Shown piece after piece: positions 33,118 to 41,069 of a stretch of DNA of 42,603 nucleotides. Positions within the stretch are counted from its first letter, which is position 1. Each line of letters opens with the position of its first letter. This DNA is from Thermoleophilia bacterium (GTDB lineage: Bacteria > Actinomycetota > Thermoleophilia > Gaiellales > Gaiellaceae). Location: the NCBI GenBank assembly GCA_025929425.1, contig JAICME010000007.1, positions 1 to 42,603 on the forward strand, given 5' to 3'. The position numbers were made by a program, and so were the translations under genes. Under the pieces are notes generated by a model, which saw only the letters and a program-made list of their open reading frames with translations, searched no databases and was not told the DNA's origin.

Positions 33118-33447
33118 GTGTCGGGCGGCAAGGAGACAGCGAGGGATCGGGGTGTATTGCGCGAGCAGCGTCGTCGCGCGCTGCAGCAGGCGAACCAGGT
33201 CCGATCGGAGCGGGCGAGGTTGAAGAAGGACCTGGCCACGGGCAAGGTTGGACTGACGGAGGTCCTGGCCCGGCCGCCCGCCTGCGTCCGGACAGCGAGG
33301 GTGAGCGACCTGCTGGTGGTGCTTCCGAAGATCGGGTCGGTCAAAGCGGGCCGGATCCTCACCCGGTGCGGCATTGCAGACTCGAAGACCCTCGCCGGTC
33401 TGACCGATCGTCAGCGGGCGGAACTGGCCAACCTCTTCCGGCGCTAA
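33118..33447 (+). CDS. mihF: Integration host factor, actinobacterial (mIHF/sIHF) type
   Basis: This 109-residue basic protein has the mIHF layout: a long N-terminal helix (LREQRRRALQQANQVRSERARLKKDL), then the helix-two-turns-helix domain VSDLLVVLPKIGSVKAGRILTRCGIADSKTLAGL and DRQRAELANLF. These match the family's SxLLxxLPGVGxxxAxxIMxxLGI and GLGxxQxxxL pattern. mIHF binds and bends DNA and was found as the host factor for integration of mycobacteriophage L5. The chromosomal copy usually sits beside gmk; this one sits alone beside the tRNA-proximal end of the island, so it may be an island-borne paralogue. The GTG start has TAGACT 6 bp before it and no ribosome binding site, so a very short leader is likely. 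Confidence 0.85.
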   Translation: MSGGKETARDRGVLREQRRRALQQANQVRSERARLKKDLATGKVGLTEVLARPPACVRTARVSDLLVVLPKIGSVKAGRILTRCGIADSKTLAGLTDRQRAELANLFRR

Positions 33448-33519
33448 ACCGAGTCAGCAGGGTTCACCAGGTCGGCCCTCCGCCGCCGCTCGACCACCAC
33501 CTGATCGGGTGCGCCTTCG

Positions 33520-33539
33520 TGTGGAAAACCTGTGGAAAC
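33520..33539 (+). repeat. Tandem TGTGGAAA repeat with 11-bp period
   Basis: TGTGGAAAA (33520-33528) and TGTGGAAAC (33531-33539) are separated by CC. The period of 11 bp puts both on one face of the helix, as for the TGGGCCAC tandem. Each differs by one base from the actinobacterial DnaA box read on this strand, so a replication or DnaA site is possible, but two copies are too few to call. Confidence 0.35.
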
Positions 33540-33728
33540 GCTTACCGGGCGGATGAGGCCGATAGGACGCCCCGTGAGATGCATCTATGCGGTCACCCAA
33601 ATTGCAGGCAGAGGGTGTCGGCCAACCGGTGGCGTTCGGCAACTCATAGCCATCGGCGCGGCCAGCCGGCGGTCACAAGGCCGATGACCTGGTTCCGTTT
33701 GTGTGGCCGGTGCACAAGCGGCGACCGG

Positions 33729-33744
33729 AAAGCGCGATTTGCAG
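33729..33744 (+). repeat. 16-bp repeat AAAGCGCGATTTGCAG, right copy
   Basis: This is identical to 9738-9753. It lies 101 bp inside the right island end and includes ATTTGCAG. Confidence 0.7.
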
Positions 33745-33763
33745 GTCTTTTACGATCTCAGGC

Positions 33764-33784
33764 TGGGCCACGATTGGACCACCA
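33764..33784 (+). repeat. Tandem TGGGCCAC element, right end
   Basis: TGGGCCAC, three bases, TGGACCAC, then CA. It matches 9928-9948 at 19 of 21 positions and lies 61 bp from the tRNA 3' end. In an excised circle the two copies would flank the core in direct orientation. Confidence 0.55.
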
Positions 33785-33823
33785 ACCACCGTTCTGGTGT
33801 CGTGGGCGACAACAGAAGTTGTT

Positions 33824-33832
33824 GATTTGCAG
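33824..33832 (+). repeat. GATTTGCAG, copy next to the tRNA
   Basis: This copy ends 13 bp before the tRNA-Asp 3' end. The corresponding chromosomal copy at 9745-9753 ends 12 bp before the left tRNA fragment, so both tRNA 3' ends have the word at nearly the same distance. Confidence 0.45.
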
Positions 33833-33845
33833 GGACGTTCCGAGA

Positions 33846-33919
<74 letters not shown>

Positions 33920-33983
33920 GCGGGACGGCCCAGTGTAGCGGGGCCGGTGTAGCGGGGCCGGTCTCGCCTCTACGCTGCGGTCG

Positions 33984-35123
33984 GTGAATCTGGCCGACGG
34001 AATCGCGATCGTGATCGTGCTCATCGCGGCGGTCGGCGGGATGCGCCGAGGACTCGTCCTGAGCGCTTTCTCCCTCGTCGGCCTCGCGGCCGGCGCCTAC
34101 GTCGGCTCTCGCATCGCGCCGCACGTCCTGCACGGGGGATCGACCTCGACGTGGACGCCCGTCGCCGGGCTCGTCGGCGCGGTGCTCGGCGCAATGCTCC
34201 TCCAGTTCGCGGCGCTGCTGGCGGGATCGTTCATTCGCGGTGGCCTGCGGCCGAGGCCGTTGCGGCTGATCGACACGGCCGGTGGCCTCCTCCTCGGCAC
34301 CGCGATCGGCCTGGCCATCGTCTGGGTGGGCGCCTCCGTCGCGCTGCTCTCGCCCGGCGAGACACGGATCCGCGCTGAGGTCGAGCGCTCCGCGATCGTG
34401 CAGCAGCTCGACGCCGCGCTGCCGCCGCGCACGCTCCTCAACCTACTCGCGCGCATCGATCCGTTTCCGTCGATCGTCGGTCCCAGGCCCCCTTCTCTTC
34501 CGCCGAGCAAGGGCGTGCTCCGCGATCCGTCCATTCGGGACGCGACGACACGGGTCGTCAAGGTTCTCGGCCTCGCCTGCGGCGTCGGGGTCGAGGGCAC
34601 GGGCTGGGTGGCCGCGAACGATCTCGTCGTCACGGCGGCGCACGTCGTCGCAGGGGAGGAGAACCCGACGATTCGCATTCCGGGGCAGGTGCTGCCGCGG
34701 CTCGCCGACGTCGTCCTGCTGGACATCCACAACGACGTCGCGGTGCTGCACGTCGAGGGGCTCGGCCTGACGCCGCTGCCGCTCGCAGATCCGCGATCCG
34801 GGGCCGCCGTCGCGATCATCGGCTATCCACTCGACGGAGGGCTCAGGGCGACGCCCGGTCGGATCGGTCTGACGGCGACCGTGCTGACGCAGGACGCGTT
34901 GGGTCACGGGCCCGTGGCGAGGACGATCACGGCGGTCGCGGGAGAGGTCGAGCACGGCGACTCGGGCGGGCCTGCCGTCGACGCCGCCGGGAGGGTTCAG
35001 TCGTCGATCTTCGCCGCCCGGCTCGGCTCGGCCAGCGGCTACGGCGTGCCGCCCTCGATCATCCGAGCCGATCTCGCGCGCGCCGGCACGCAGCGTGTCG
35101 ACACCGGCACCTGCGCTCCCTAG
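33984..35123 (+). CDS. MarP-like membrane serine protease (CvpA-type N-terminus)
   Basis: This 379-residue protein has four N-terminal transmembrane helices of the CvpA type (about 5-22, 24-42, 58-82, 96-118), a linker, and a chymotrypsin-like protease domain from about residue 180. The triad is H220 in VVTAAHVVAG, D251 in DIHNDVAVL and S327 in EHGDSGGPAVD. Cysteines in GLACGVG and the C-terminal TGTC could form the disulfide known in the MarP family, which protects mycobacteria in acid by processing periplasmic targets. GTG 33984 is the only start that keeps the first helix whole. It converges with 35120-36934; the stops overlap. Confidence 0.88.
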   Translation: MNLADGIAIVIVLIAAVGGMRRGLVLSAFSLVGLAAGAYVGSRIAPHVLHGGSTSTWTPVAGLVGAVLGAMLLQFAALLAGSFIRGGLRPRPLRLIDTAGGLLLGTAIGLAIVWVGASVALLSPGETRIRAEVERSAIVQQLDAALPPRTLLNLLARIDPFPSIVGPRPPSLPPSKGVLRDPSIRDATTRVVKVLGLACGVGVEGTGWVAANDLVVTAAHVVAGEENPTIRIPGQVLPRLADVVLLDIHNDVAVLHVEGLGLTPLPLADPRSGAAVAIIGYPLDGGLRATPGRIGLTATVLTQDALGHGPVARTITAVAGEVEHGDSGGPAVDAAGRVQSSIFAARLGSASGYGVPPSIIRADLARAGTQRVDTGTCAP

Positions 35124-36934
35124 TCCGCCTCGGGCAGAAGCTCGACCACGTCGAGTGGCCGGCGGAACGGCGCGAGGACATAGACGCCGGCGGCGAGCTC
35201 GCGTGCGCCTTCGATCAGCTCCTGTCCCAGCGCCGGCCCAACATCGCGCGCGGCCGGCCCGGCTGCCCGGTACCGCTCCTGCACGTGCTCCGGAACTACG
35301 ATCCCCGGCACCTCGTTGTGGACGCGGACGAGCGTCTCGGTCGTCCGGATCGGCCAGACGCCGACGAGCACCGGCACCGGCCAGCCGCCGACCCGTTCCC
35401 GGAACGCTACGAGCGACTCGAGGTCGAACAGGATCTGCGTCATCGCGAAGCGCGCGCCTGCGGCGACCTTCCGGTGGAACCGCTCGGCCTCGAGCTCGAG
35501 GTCGTCGGCGGTCGGATTCACCGCGACGCCGGGGAGGAAGGTCGTCGGCGCGTCGATCGCACGGCCGTGCCAGTCCTCGCCCGCGTTCAGCTTCACGATC
35601 AGCTCCACGAGGCCGATCGAGTCGACGTCGTAGACCGCATGCGTGCCGGGATAGTCGCCGGCATCGGGCGGGTCGCCCGTCACGGCGAGGATGTTCCGGA
35701 CTCCCTCGGCGTGCGCGCCGAGCAGGAGCGATTCCAGCCCGGTGATCGTCGTGTCGCGTGGGGTGAGGTGCGGGATCGTCTCGACCCCGGTGAAGCGCTC
35801 GATCGCGACGGAGGCCATGATTCCGCTCATCCGCGCGCGTGCGCGTGGGTTGTCGTTGACGTCGAGGAACTGCGCCCGTCCCGACTCGCGGACCGCGCGC
35901 GCCGTTTCGATCAGCGCTTCCGGATTGGCTCCGAGCGGCGGGTCGACCTGGACGGAGATCACGAATTCCCCTTCGCGGAGCATCCGCGCGAGCTCGGTCT
36001 CTCCCGTCGTCGGCTCGAACGGCGCCGCCTGCTTGCGCTCGTGCACGAGGAACGAACCGGAGGGACGGCGGTCCGCCTCGGCCGCCTCGCGGATCGCCGC
36101 GATCTGGGCCGGCGTGGTCCCGCAGCAGCCGCCGATCAGTCGTGCTCCGAGCGCCCGCGCCTGCGCTGCGAACTCCGCGAAGTAGGCCGGCGTCGCGTGC
36201 GGAAAGACGATGCGCTGGCCGCTCATGCTCGCGAGCCCGACGTTCGGCAGCGCGGCAAGGACGGCTCCGTCTTCGCCGCCCATGCGCGCCAGAGCAGCGA
36301 GCGCCGCCGCGGGCCCGGCACCGTGGTTCGCGCCGAAGGCGGCGAGGTCGAGCGTCCGCAACCGGGCCGCCGCATCCTCGGCTGTCACCCCCGCGATCGT
36401 CTCTCCTTGCGCGTCGAAGGTCATCAGCGCGACGAGCGGGAGAGCGGAAACGGAGCGGATCGCGGCGATCGCGGCCTCGAGCTCGTCGAGCTCGTAGAAC
36501 GTCTCGACCATGAACAGATCCACGCCGCGCCCTTCGAGCACGTGCGCCTGCTCGGCGTACAGCTCGGCTCGGTCGAAGCCGCCGAGCTCGGCGTCGCCGA
36601 GCGGGCCGATCGAGCCGGCGATGAAGACGTCGCGGCCGGCGACCTCTCGGGCCTCGCGCGCGACGCGCACCGCCGCTGCGTTGATCCGCTCGAGCTCGTC
36701 GGCGAGGAACTGACGCGAGAGCTTCGCGCGGTTCGCGCCGAAGCTGTTCGTCTCGATCAGCTCGGCGCCCGCGCGGATGTAGCCGAGGTGCACTTCGAGG
36801 ACGCTCTCGACCGCGCGCAGGTTCGCCTCCTCGGGGCAGCGCAGTCCCGGCACGGCGCTCGAGAGGAGGGCACCCATGCCGCCGTCGGCGACGATCGGCA
36901 TCTCCTCGGCCAGCCGTTCGAGAAACCGGCTCAT
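35120..36934 (-). CDS. Homocysteine S-methyltransferase / methylenetetrahydrofolate reductase fusion
   Basis: From ATG 36934 this is 604 residues. The N-terminal half (1 to about 290) is a homocysteine methyltransferase: VADGGMGALL, ETNSFGANRAKL, and the zinc ligands C in GANHG-region and CC in LIGGCCGTTPAQI. The C-terminal half (about 320-604) is a MetF-type reductase barrel: FVISVQVDPP, FLDVNDNP, HLTPRDTTITGLES, NILAVTGDPP and FAMTQILFD. The fusion would make 5-methyltetrahydrofolate and, perhaps with another donor, methylate homocysteine. It is known in Firmicutes and some actinobacteria. Its ATG overlaps the SDR stop (ATGA). The frame is open far upstream, but that part overlaps the SDR and has nonsense composition. 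Confidence 0.9.
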   Translation of the reverse strand: MSRFLERLAEEMPIVADGGMGALLSSAVPGLRCPEEANLRAVESVLEVHLGYIRAGAELIETNSFGANRAKLSRQFLADELERINAAAVRVAREAREVAGRDVFIAGSIGPLGDAELGGFDRAELYAEQAHVLEGRGVDLFMVETFYELDELEAAIAAIRSVSALPLVALMTFDAQGETIAGVTAEDAAARLRTLDLAAFGANHGAGPAAALAALARMGGEDGAVLAALPNVGLASMSGQRIVFPHATPAYFAEFAAQARALGARLIGGCCGTTPAQIAAIREAAEADRRPSGSFLVHERKQAAPFEPTTGETELARMLREGEFVISVQVDPPLGANPEALIETARAVRESGRAQFLDVNDNPRARARMSGIMASVAIERFTGVETIPHLTPRDTTITGLESLLLGAHAEGVRNILAVTGDPPDAGDYPGTHAVYDVDSIGLVELIVKLNAGEDWHGRAIDAPTTFLPGVAVNPTADDLELEAERFHRKVAAGARFAMTQILFDLESLVAFRERVGGWPVPVLVGVWPIRTTETLVRVHNEVPGIVVPEHVQERYRAAGPAARDVGPALGQELIEGARELAAGVYVLAPFRRPLDVVELLPEAD

Positions 36935-37704
36935 GCCTCGTGAACGGTGCGGCCTTCCATCCCGCCCGCGACCGTCACGAGCTCGCCGGTGACATGGCCC
37001 GAGAGATCGTCGGACGCGAGGACGACGACCGCGCGGGCCACGTCCTCCGCCTGCGCGACCTTCCGCAGCGCCATCGTCCGGCTGATGCGTGTGACAAGCG
37101 CCTCGTCGAGCTCGCCGCGGGTCATCGGAGAGTAGGTCCACCCTGGCGCGACCGCGTTCACGCGACCACGGGGCGCGATCCGGACGATCTCGTTCTTGAG
37201 GCTGAGCAGGAGCCCGCCCTGGAGCGCGGCCTTTGCGGCGGCATAGTCGGCGTGGCCGGCCTCCCCGAATCGGCCGGCGGTCGAGCCGACGAGGACGAGA
37301 TTGCCGTGGCCGCTGCGTTCCACGACGCGGAGGAACGCACGTGCCGTGAGGAACGTCGCGGTGAGGTTCGCGCGCAGCGTGGCCTCCCAGCGCTCGAGTG
37401 GCAGCTGCCAGACCGGCTCGTCGTCGCGCGGCCAGGCGCCGGCCACCGCGGCGCAGACGTCGACGCCGCCGAGCTCGCGCTCGACCGCGTCGAACAGCCG
37501 CTCGACCTCGTCCTCCACCGTGAGGTCCGCCTGGAGCGGTACGCCGCCCGTCTCGAGCGCGAGCTCCTCCGCGCGCGCGCGGCTCGTGCGGTAGTGGATC
37601 GCGACCTTTGCGCCCTCCGCGGCGAACGCGCGCACGCACGCCGAGCCGATTCCGCCTCCACCCCCGGTCACGAGGACGCGCTTCCCGCCCAGTCCCGTCT
37701 CCAC
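36931..37704 (-). CDS. Short-chain dehydrogenase/reductase
   Basis: This 257-residue classical SDR has the cofactor motif VLVTGGGGGIGSACV (residues 10-24), an AVAGAW motif near residue 88, catalytic Ser in VGSTAGRFG, and YAAAKAA with the catalytic Tyr and Lys. The stretch NAVAPGWTYSPM is the usual post-active-site loop. IHYRTSRARA after strand 2 suggests NADPH. It resembles FabG-type 3-oxoacyl reductases, but the substrate cannot be set. It is coupled to the methyltransferase fusion gene, an odd partner. The GTG start lies 23 bp from the divergent start at 37728. Confidence 0.88.
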   Translation of the reverse strand: METGLGGKRVLVTGGGGGIGSACVRAFAAEGAKVAIHYRTSRARAEELALETGGVPLQADLTVEDEVERLFDAVERELGGVDVCAAVAGAWPRDDEPVWQLPLERWEATLRANLTATFLTARAFLRVVERSGHGNLVLVGSTAGRFGEAGHADYAAAKAALQGGLLLSLKNEIVRIAPRGRVNAVAPGWTYSPMTRGELDEALVTRISRTMALRKVAQAEDVARAVVVLASDDLSGHVTGELVTVAGGMEGRTVHEA

Positions 37705-37727
37705 GGCTTGACGTTATCGTCCCGCCC

Positions 37728-38534
37728 GTGCGCGTCCACGTGATCAGCGACATGGAGGGCGTCGCCGGAATCGTGAAGTGGCAGCAGACGACCGGCGGCG
37801 AGAGGCTCTACGACGAGGGCCGCGTCCTCTACACGGAGGAGATCAACGCGGCCGTGCGCGGAGCGAAAGCGGCGGGCGCGACCGAGATCGTGGTCATGGA
37901 CTGTCACGGCGCCGGGGGCGCCTACAGCTTCAACTCGCTCCTTCCGGAGCTCCTCGACCGCGATTGCGAGTACGTCGTCCAGGAAGAGTGGACGGAGTAC
38001 ACCGGGTTCCTCGAGTCCGGCTGCGACGCTGCGCTCTTCGTCGGCATGCACGCGATGGCGGGTGCCGCGGACGGCGTCCTCTCGCACACCGTCTCGGGGC
38101 AAGCGTGGCAGAACCTCCGCTTCAACGGGACGCTCGTCGGCGAGACCGGGATCAACGCGGCGCTCTGCGGGCACTGGGGCGTGCCGGTCGTTCTCGTGAC
38201 CGGCGACCGCGCCGTCTGTGCCGAGGCTCGGGAGCTGCTCGACGGCGTGACGACCGTGGAGGTGAAGGAGGGTCTCGGCCGGTTCAGCGCCCGGATGAAG
38301 ACGCCGCAGCGAGCACGCGAGCTGATCGAGGAGGGCGCGAAGCAGGCGCTGTCCGACGTCTCGAGGGTCGCGCCCTACGACCCGGGCCGCCCGTGCGAGA
38401 TCGAGATCGACTTCACCTCTCCCGACCGCCTGCAGGAGTACGTCAACCGCAAGGGCGTCGAGGTGACCGGCTCACGCAGCATCGCCATCCGCGGCGACGA
38501 CTGGTGGTCGGCCTGGTCGGGGTTCTTCTTCTAG
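37728..38534 (+). CDS. dppA: M55 family D-aminopeptidase (DppA-like)
   Basis: From GTG 37728 this is 268 residues. The M55 zinc site is visible: SDMEGVAGI (Asp and Glu), MDCHGAGG (His), VGMHAMAG (His) and VGETGINA (Glu). It also has the family SHTVSGQAWQNLRFNG. B. subtilis DppA forms a decamer and cuts D-Ala-D-Ala and D-Ala-Gly-Gly; relatives act on other short peptides. The longer open frame from 37608 reads across the divergent SDR start and is not used. TTATCGT a few bases upstream may be a -10 with a short leader. It converges with 38531-40318 with a 4-bp overlap of stops. Confidence 0.9.
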   Translation: MRVHVISDMEGVAGIVKWQQTTGGERLYDEGRVLYTEEINAAVRGAKAAGATEIVVMDCHGAGGAYSFNSLLPELLDRDCEYVVQEEWTEYTGFLESGCDAALFVGMHAMAGAADGVLSHTVSGQAWQNLRFNGTLVGETGINAALCGHWGVPVVLVTGDRAVCAEARELLDGVTTVEVKEGLGRFSARMKTPQRARELIEEGAKQALSDVSRVAPYDPGRPCEIEIDFTSPDRLQEYVNRKGVEVTGSRSIAIRGDDWWSAWSGFFF

Positions 38535-40318
38535 CGGTGGCGGTGGTGGTGGCGACGCTTGACGACGTGGATCCGCTTCGTGTTGCAGCGCTTGCCGGCG
38601 ATCGGGGAGACGACCACGAGCCCCTTCTTCTTCATCTTCACACGCCGCGTGATGACGCCCTTCCGGTTCGACGGTCTGGTGCGAACCTTCATCTTCGGTC
38701 CCCTGATTCGCACCCGCACGCCCTTGACCGGCTTGCCGTGCCTGGCAAGGTGAATCGTCAGCCTCGTCTTGCGACCGACGATCAGGCGTTTGGGCCTGAC
38801 CTTGGTCACCTTCACGCAGAAGTGACTGGCCTCGTGCTGGCAGGACTCCTTGGCCGAGGCGGTGGGATTGTTGGCATTCGCCGTGGTCACGGTCGCCGCA
38901 TTGCCGTACGTCGAGCACTCCGTCACCGACGTTCGAGCAGTGACGTGCACCCGGTAGCCGGCGCCCACGGGCAGTGTGCTCGAGGCCAGCGCCAGGGTCT
39001 GATGGCCCTTGGCGCCACTCAGCACGAACCGGGACGGGGTGCCGACGGTCTTGTCGATCGCCCAGGTCACGCCGGAGCCTGAGCCGGCCGGAAGCGGGTC
39101 GCTCAGCTTGACCCCGGTTGCGTCGCCCGGGCCGCCGTTGCTGACCACGACGGTGAACCCGACCTGGTCGCCGGCGTTCACCGGCGCCGAGTGGTCGGCC
39201 TTCTTCGTGACCGACACCACCGGCGAGTTGGCCGCCGGGATGCGGAACGTCGTGCAGACCTCGCCGGCATCGCCGCCACCGATATGGGGGTTCTGGTCGG
39301 TGTCGTGGGCGAGGCCCTGGACGCGGTAGGTGTGACCACGCTGCAGCGTCACGTATCCACCCTTGCCGCCGTCCGCGGTCGCGTCCCACGCCTTCAGCCC
39401 GGCGACGTGCCAGACCACTTCGGCTCCGTACCCCTGATCGAAGGAGCTCGTCGGCGTGCCGAACGCGTCGATGGCCGGGGGCGGGTCGGCGTGCGGGCCC
39501 AGATTCCAGTGGTTCTTGTTGACCGGCTGCGTCTTCAACGCGGGCGACCACGAGCCGTAGAGCGCATCCGCGACGGGGGGCGTCCCGGCGTTCGCTGCCG
39601 TGCCGCCCTGCTCGTAGTCGCCGCCCGTCGCCGTCGGGTTGGCCGTGATGTCGGTCAGGTAGATCAGCGGCGGGACGGATCGACCAGCGAGATCCGCCCC
39701 GCTCCCGAACGCGGGGGGAACGGCTTCGCCGTAGGCGTCCGGGTCGGCGATGTTCGAGGCGCTCGCGAAGCCGCGAGCAGCCTGCTGCGTCGCCACCGAA
39801 ATGGTCCTGGCGCCTACGGGAGACGCCGCCGTCGCGGTGAAGATCTGGGTGTTGGGCGCCGTGCCGATGACGATCGGGTCGTTGACCGAGACGGCCACGG
39901 TCAGCCCGGGGGACGCGACGGAGATGCTCGAGAGGATGCTGCCGGCGGAGATCGGCTCGCCGAGCTTCCCGATCGTGGAGCCGACGGTGGAGGAGGGAGT
40001 CCCGCCGCTGCCGATCAGGAGTCCGGACTCGTCGTTCGTGAACATGCCGATGCGACCGCTCAAGCCCACGCCGTAGAACCAGATCGAGCGGGTGACCGTG
40101 TTCTCGTTGAACTGCACCGTGCCGCCGCCCGGCTTGGGCGCGACGTTGGGGTCGTAGCCGCAGGTGTCGGTGCTCGTAGCCGCGGCCTCGGCGACCCGTG
40201 CGCCGGAGGTGGCGGTACCGGCGCCTATCGCGACGGCGACCACCGCAAGCACTGCCGTCGAGATGAGGGCAGCCCGCGAGGACTCGCGCCGAACGACGAA
40301 CCGCAGTCTCTTCACCAT
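38531..40318 (-). CDS. Large secreted protein with DUF11-like domain and basic C-terminus
   Basis: From ATG 40318, preceded by GGAAAGAAGGGGG, this is 595 residues. The signal sequence is ISTAVLAVVAVAIGAGTATSGA. A beta-rich region follows (about 50-350), with GGTVQFNENTVTRSIWFYGVGLSGRIGMFTNDESG and YRVQGLAHDTDQNPHIGGGDAGEVC as notable stretches. Around residues 365-480 there is a DUF11-type repeat (VSVTKKADHSAPVNAGDQVGFTV, NGGPGDATGVKLSDPLP). The last 100 residues are very basic (KKKGLVVVSP, HVVKRRHHHRHR) and may bind cell-wall polymers. No anchor or sorting motif is seen. It is probably an exported surface or matrix protein, by inference. Confidence 0.78.
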   Translation of the reverse strand: MVKRLRFVVRRESSRAALISTAVLAVVAVAIGAGTATSGARVAEAAATSTDTCGYDPNVAPKPGGGTVQFNENTVTRSIWFYGVGLSGRIGMFTNDESGLLIGSGGTPSSTVGSTIGKLGEPISAGSILSSISVASPGLTVAVSVNDPIVIGTAPNTQIFTATAASPVGARTISVATQQAARGFASASNIADPDAYGEAVPPAFGSGADLAGRSVPPLIYLTDITANPTATGGDYEQGGTAANAGTPPVADALYGSWSPALKTQPVNKNHWNLGPHADPPPAIDAFGTPTSSFDQGYGAEVVWHVAGLKAWDATADGGKGGYVTLQRGHTYRVQGLAHDTDQNPHIGGGDAGEVCTTFRIPAANSPVVSVTKKADHSAPVNAGDQVGFTVVVSNGGPGDATGVKLSDPLPAGSGSGVTWAIDKTVGTPSRFVLSGAKGHQTLALASSTLPVGAGYRVHVTARTSVTECSTYGNAATVTTANANNPTASAKESCQHEASHFCVKVTKVRPKRLIVGRKTRLTIHLARHGKPVKGVRVRIRGPKMKVRTRPSNRKGVITRRVKMKKKGLVVVSPIAGKRCNTKRIHVVKRRHHHRHR

Positions 40319-40442
40319 CCCCCTTCTTTCCTGACGAGTAGAGCGCCCTGCTTCGACCGTGAGAGTTTCCCGCAAACGGAGTCGTAAAGTGAAGCGAAAC
40401 CCCGAGGCCCGTTCGATGGGCTAGTCGCTGCCACCCGTTTGC
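40319..40442. other. Intergenic region, nothing identified
   Basis: Between the secreted protein start and the end of the nucleotidyltransferase-like gene. A short AT-richer patch at 40375-40395 (GTAAAGTGAAGC) may belong to a promoter, but no -35/-10 pair stands out. Confidence 0.4.
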
Positions 40443-41024
40443 CTAACGGACAGCGGAAACGTCCTCGGGAGAATCGACGACCCCCAGCCCCTCGACCAGC
40501 GTGAAGAACGCACGGGCAAACGGCGATGCCTCGCTGCGGGCGCGCACCTCGTTCCAGTCGATCTGCTCGCGGAGCGCCCGCGTCCACTCGAGCAAGGCAC
40601 CGAAGTCGGGCTCCTGCTCCGTCAGCGCCGCGAGCTTCGAGACCATGACGTCCTCGAGCGTGGAGACGTGAACACGCACGGCCATCACCTCCGCGAGCGG
40701 CGCGCGCTCGATCAACTCGTCGGTGATCGGGCCGCTCGCGGGGTTGTGGATCAGGTCGACGAGCGAGCCATTCTGATGCCAGGCCTTGACGAGCCAGCCC
40801 TCGGGCGGCCGATCCGTCTCCCAGCCCTCCGCCTCGAACGCGGACAGAGCTGTGTCGACGTCGTCAGGGCGCACGAGGAAGTCGACGTCGTGCTCACTGC
40901 GCGGCCCGCCGCGCGCCCACGCCGAAAGACCGCCTCCCAGCACGAACGGGATTTCCGCTCGCTGCAGTACGCCGACCGCGTCCTTCATGGCCTGGATCAG
41001 CTCTTCGAACGTGGGCTCCGGCAT
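40443..41024 (-). CDS. Nucleotidyltransferase-like protein
   Basis: From ATG 41024 this is 193 residues. FVLGGGLSAWARGGPRSEHDVDFLV has the GG...R.T/S.D.D pattern of minimal nucleotidyltransferases (residues about 28-50); a third acidic residue follows at SLVDLIHNP. The longer frame open to 41993 covers the metallophosphoesterase gene on the other strand and is rejected. These single-domain proteins (uncharacterised nucleotidyltransferase families) may act as tRNA- or protein-modifying AMP transferases or toxin/antitoxin parts; no HEPN partner is next to it. It is divergent from 41070-41834. Confidence 0.78.
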   Translation of the reverse strand: MPEPTFEELIQAMKDAVGVLQRAEIPFVLGGGLSAWARGGPRSEHDVDFLVRPDDVDTALSAFEAEGWETDRPPEGWLVKAWHQNGSLVDLIHNPASGPITDELIERAPLAEVMAVRVHVSTLEDVMVSKLAALTEQEPDFGALLEWTRALREQIDWNEVRARSEASPFARAFFTLVEGLGVVDSPEDVSAVR

Positions 41025-41069
41025 CGCCGGGTCGTTTCCGTTTTGTCCAAACGCGCAACATGAGCCTCC

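Larger units (their letters stand above)
33448..33845. other. Gene-free right boundary region of the island
   Basis: No coding region is evident in these 398 bp. They hold a tandem TGTGGAAA repeat (33520-33539), the 16-bp element (33729-33744), the tandem TGGGCCAC-type element (33764-33784) and ATTTGCAG with flanks (33824-33832), and they end at the tRNA 3' end. An integrase gene would be expected here in a mobile element and is missing. Confidence 0.7.

Noticed and set aside
36935-37753. An 877-residue frame that would join an extra N-terminal domain to the homocysteine methyltransferase fusion
   Set aside because: The extension is Arg/Gly-rich nonsense across the SDR gene; the enzyme starts naturally at ATG 36934.
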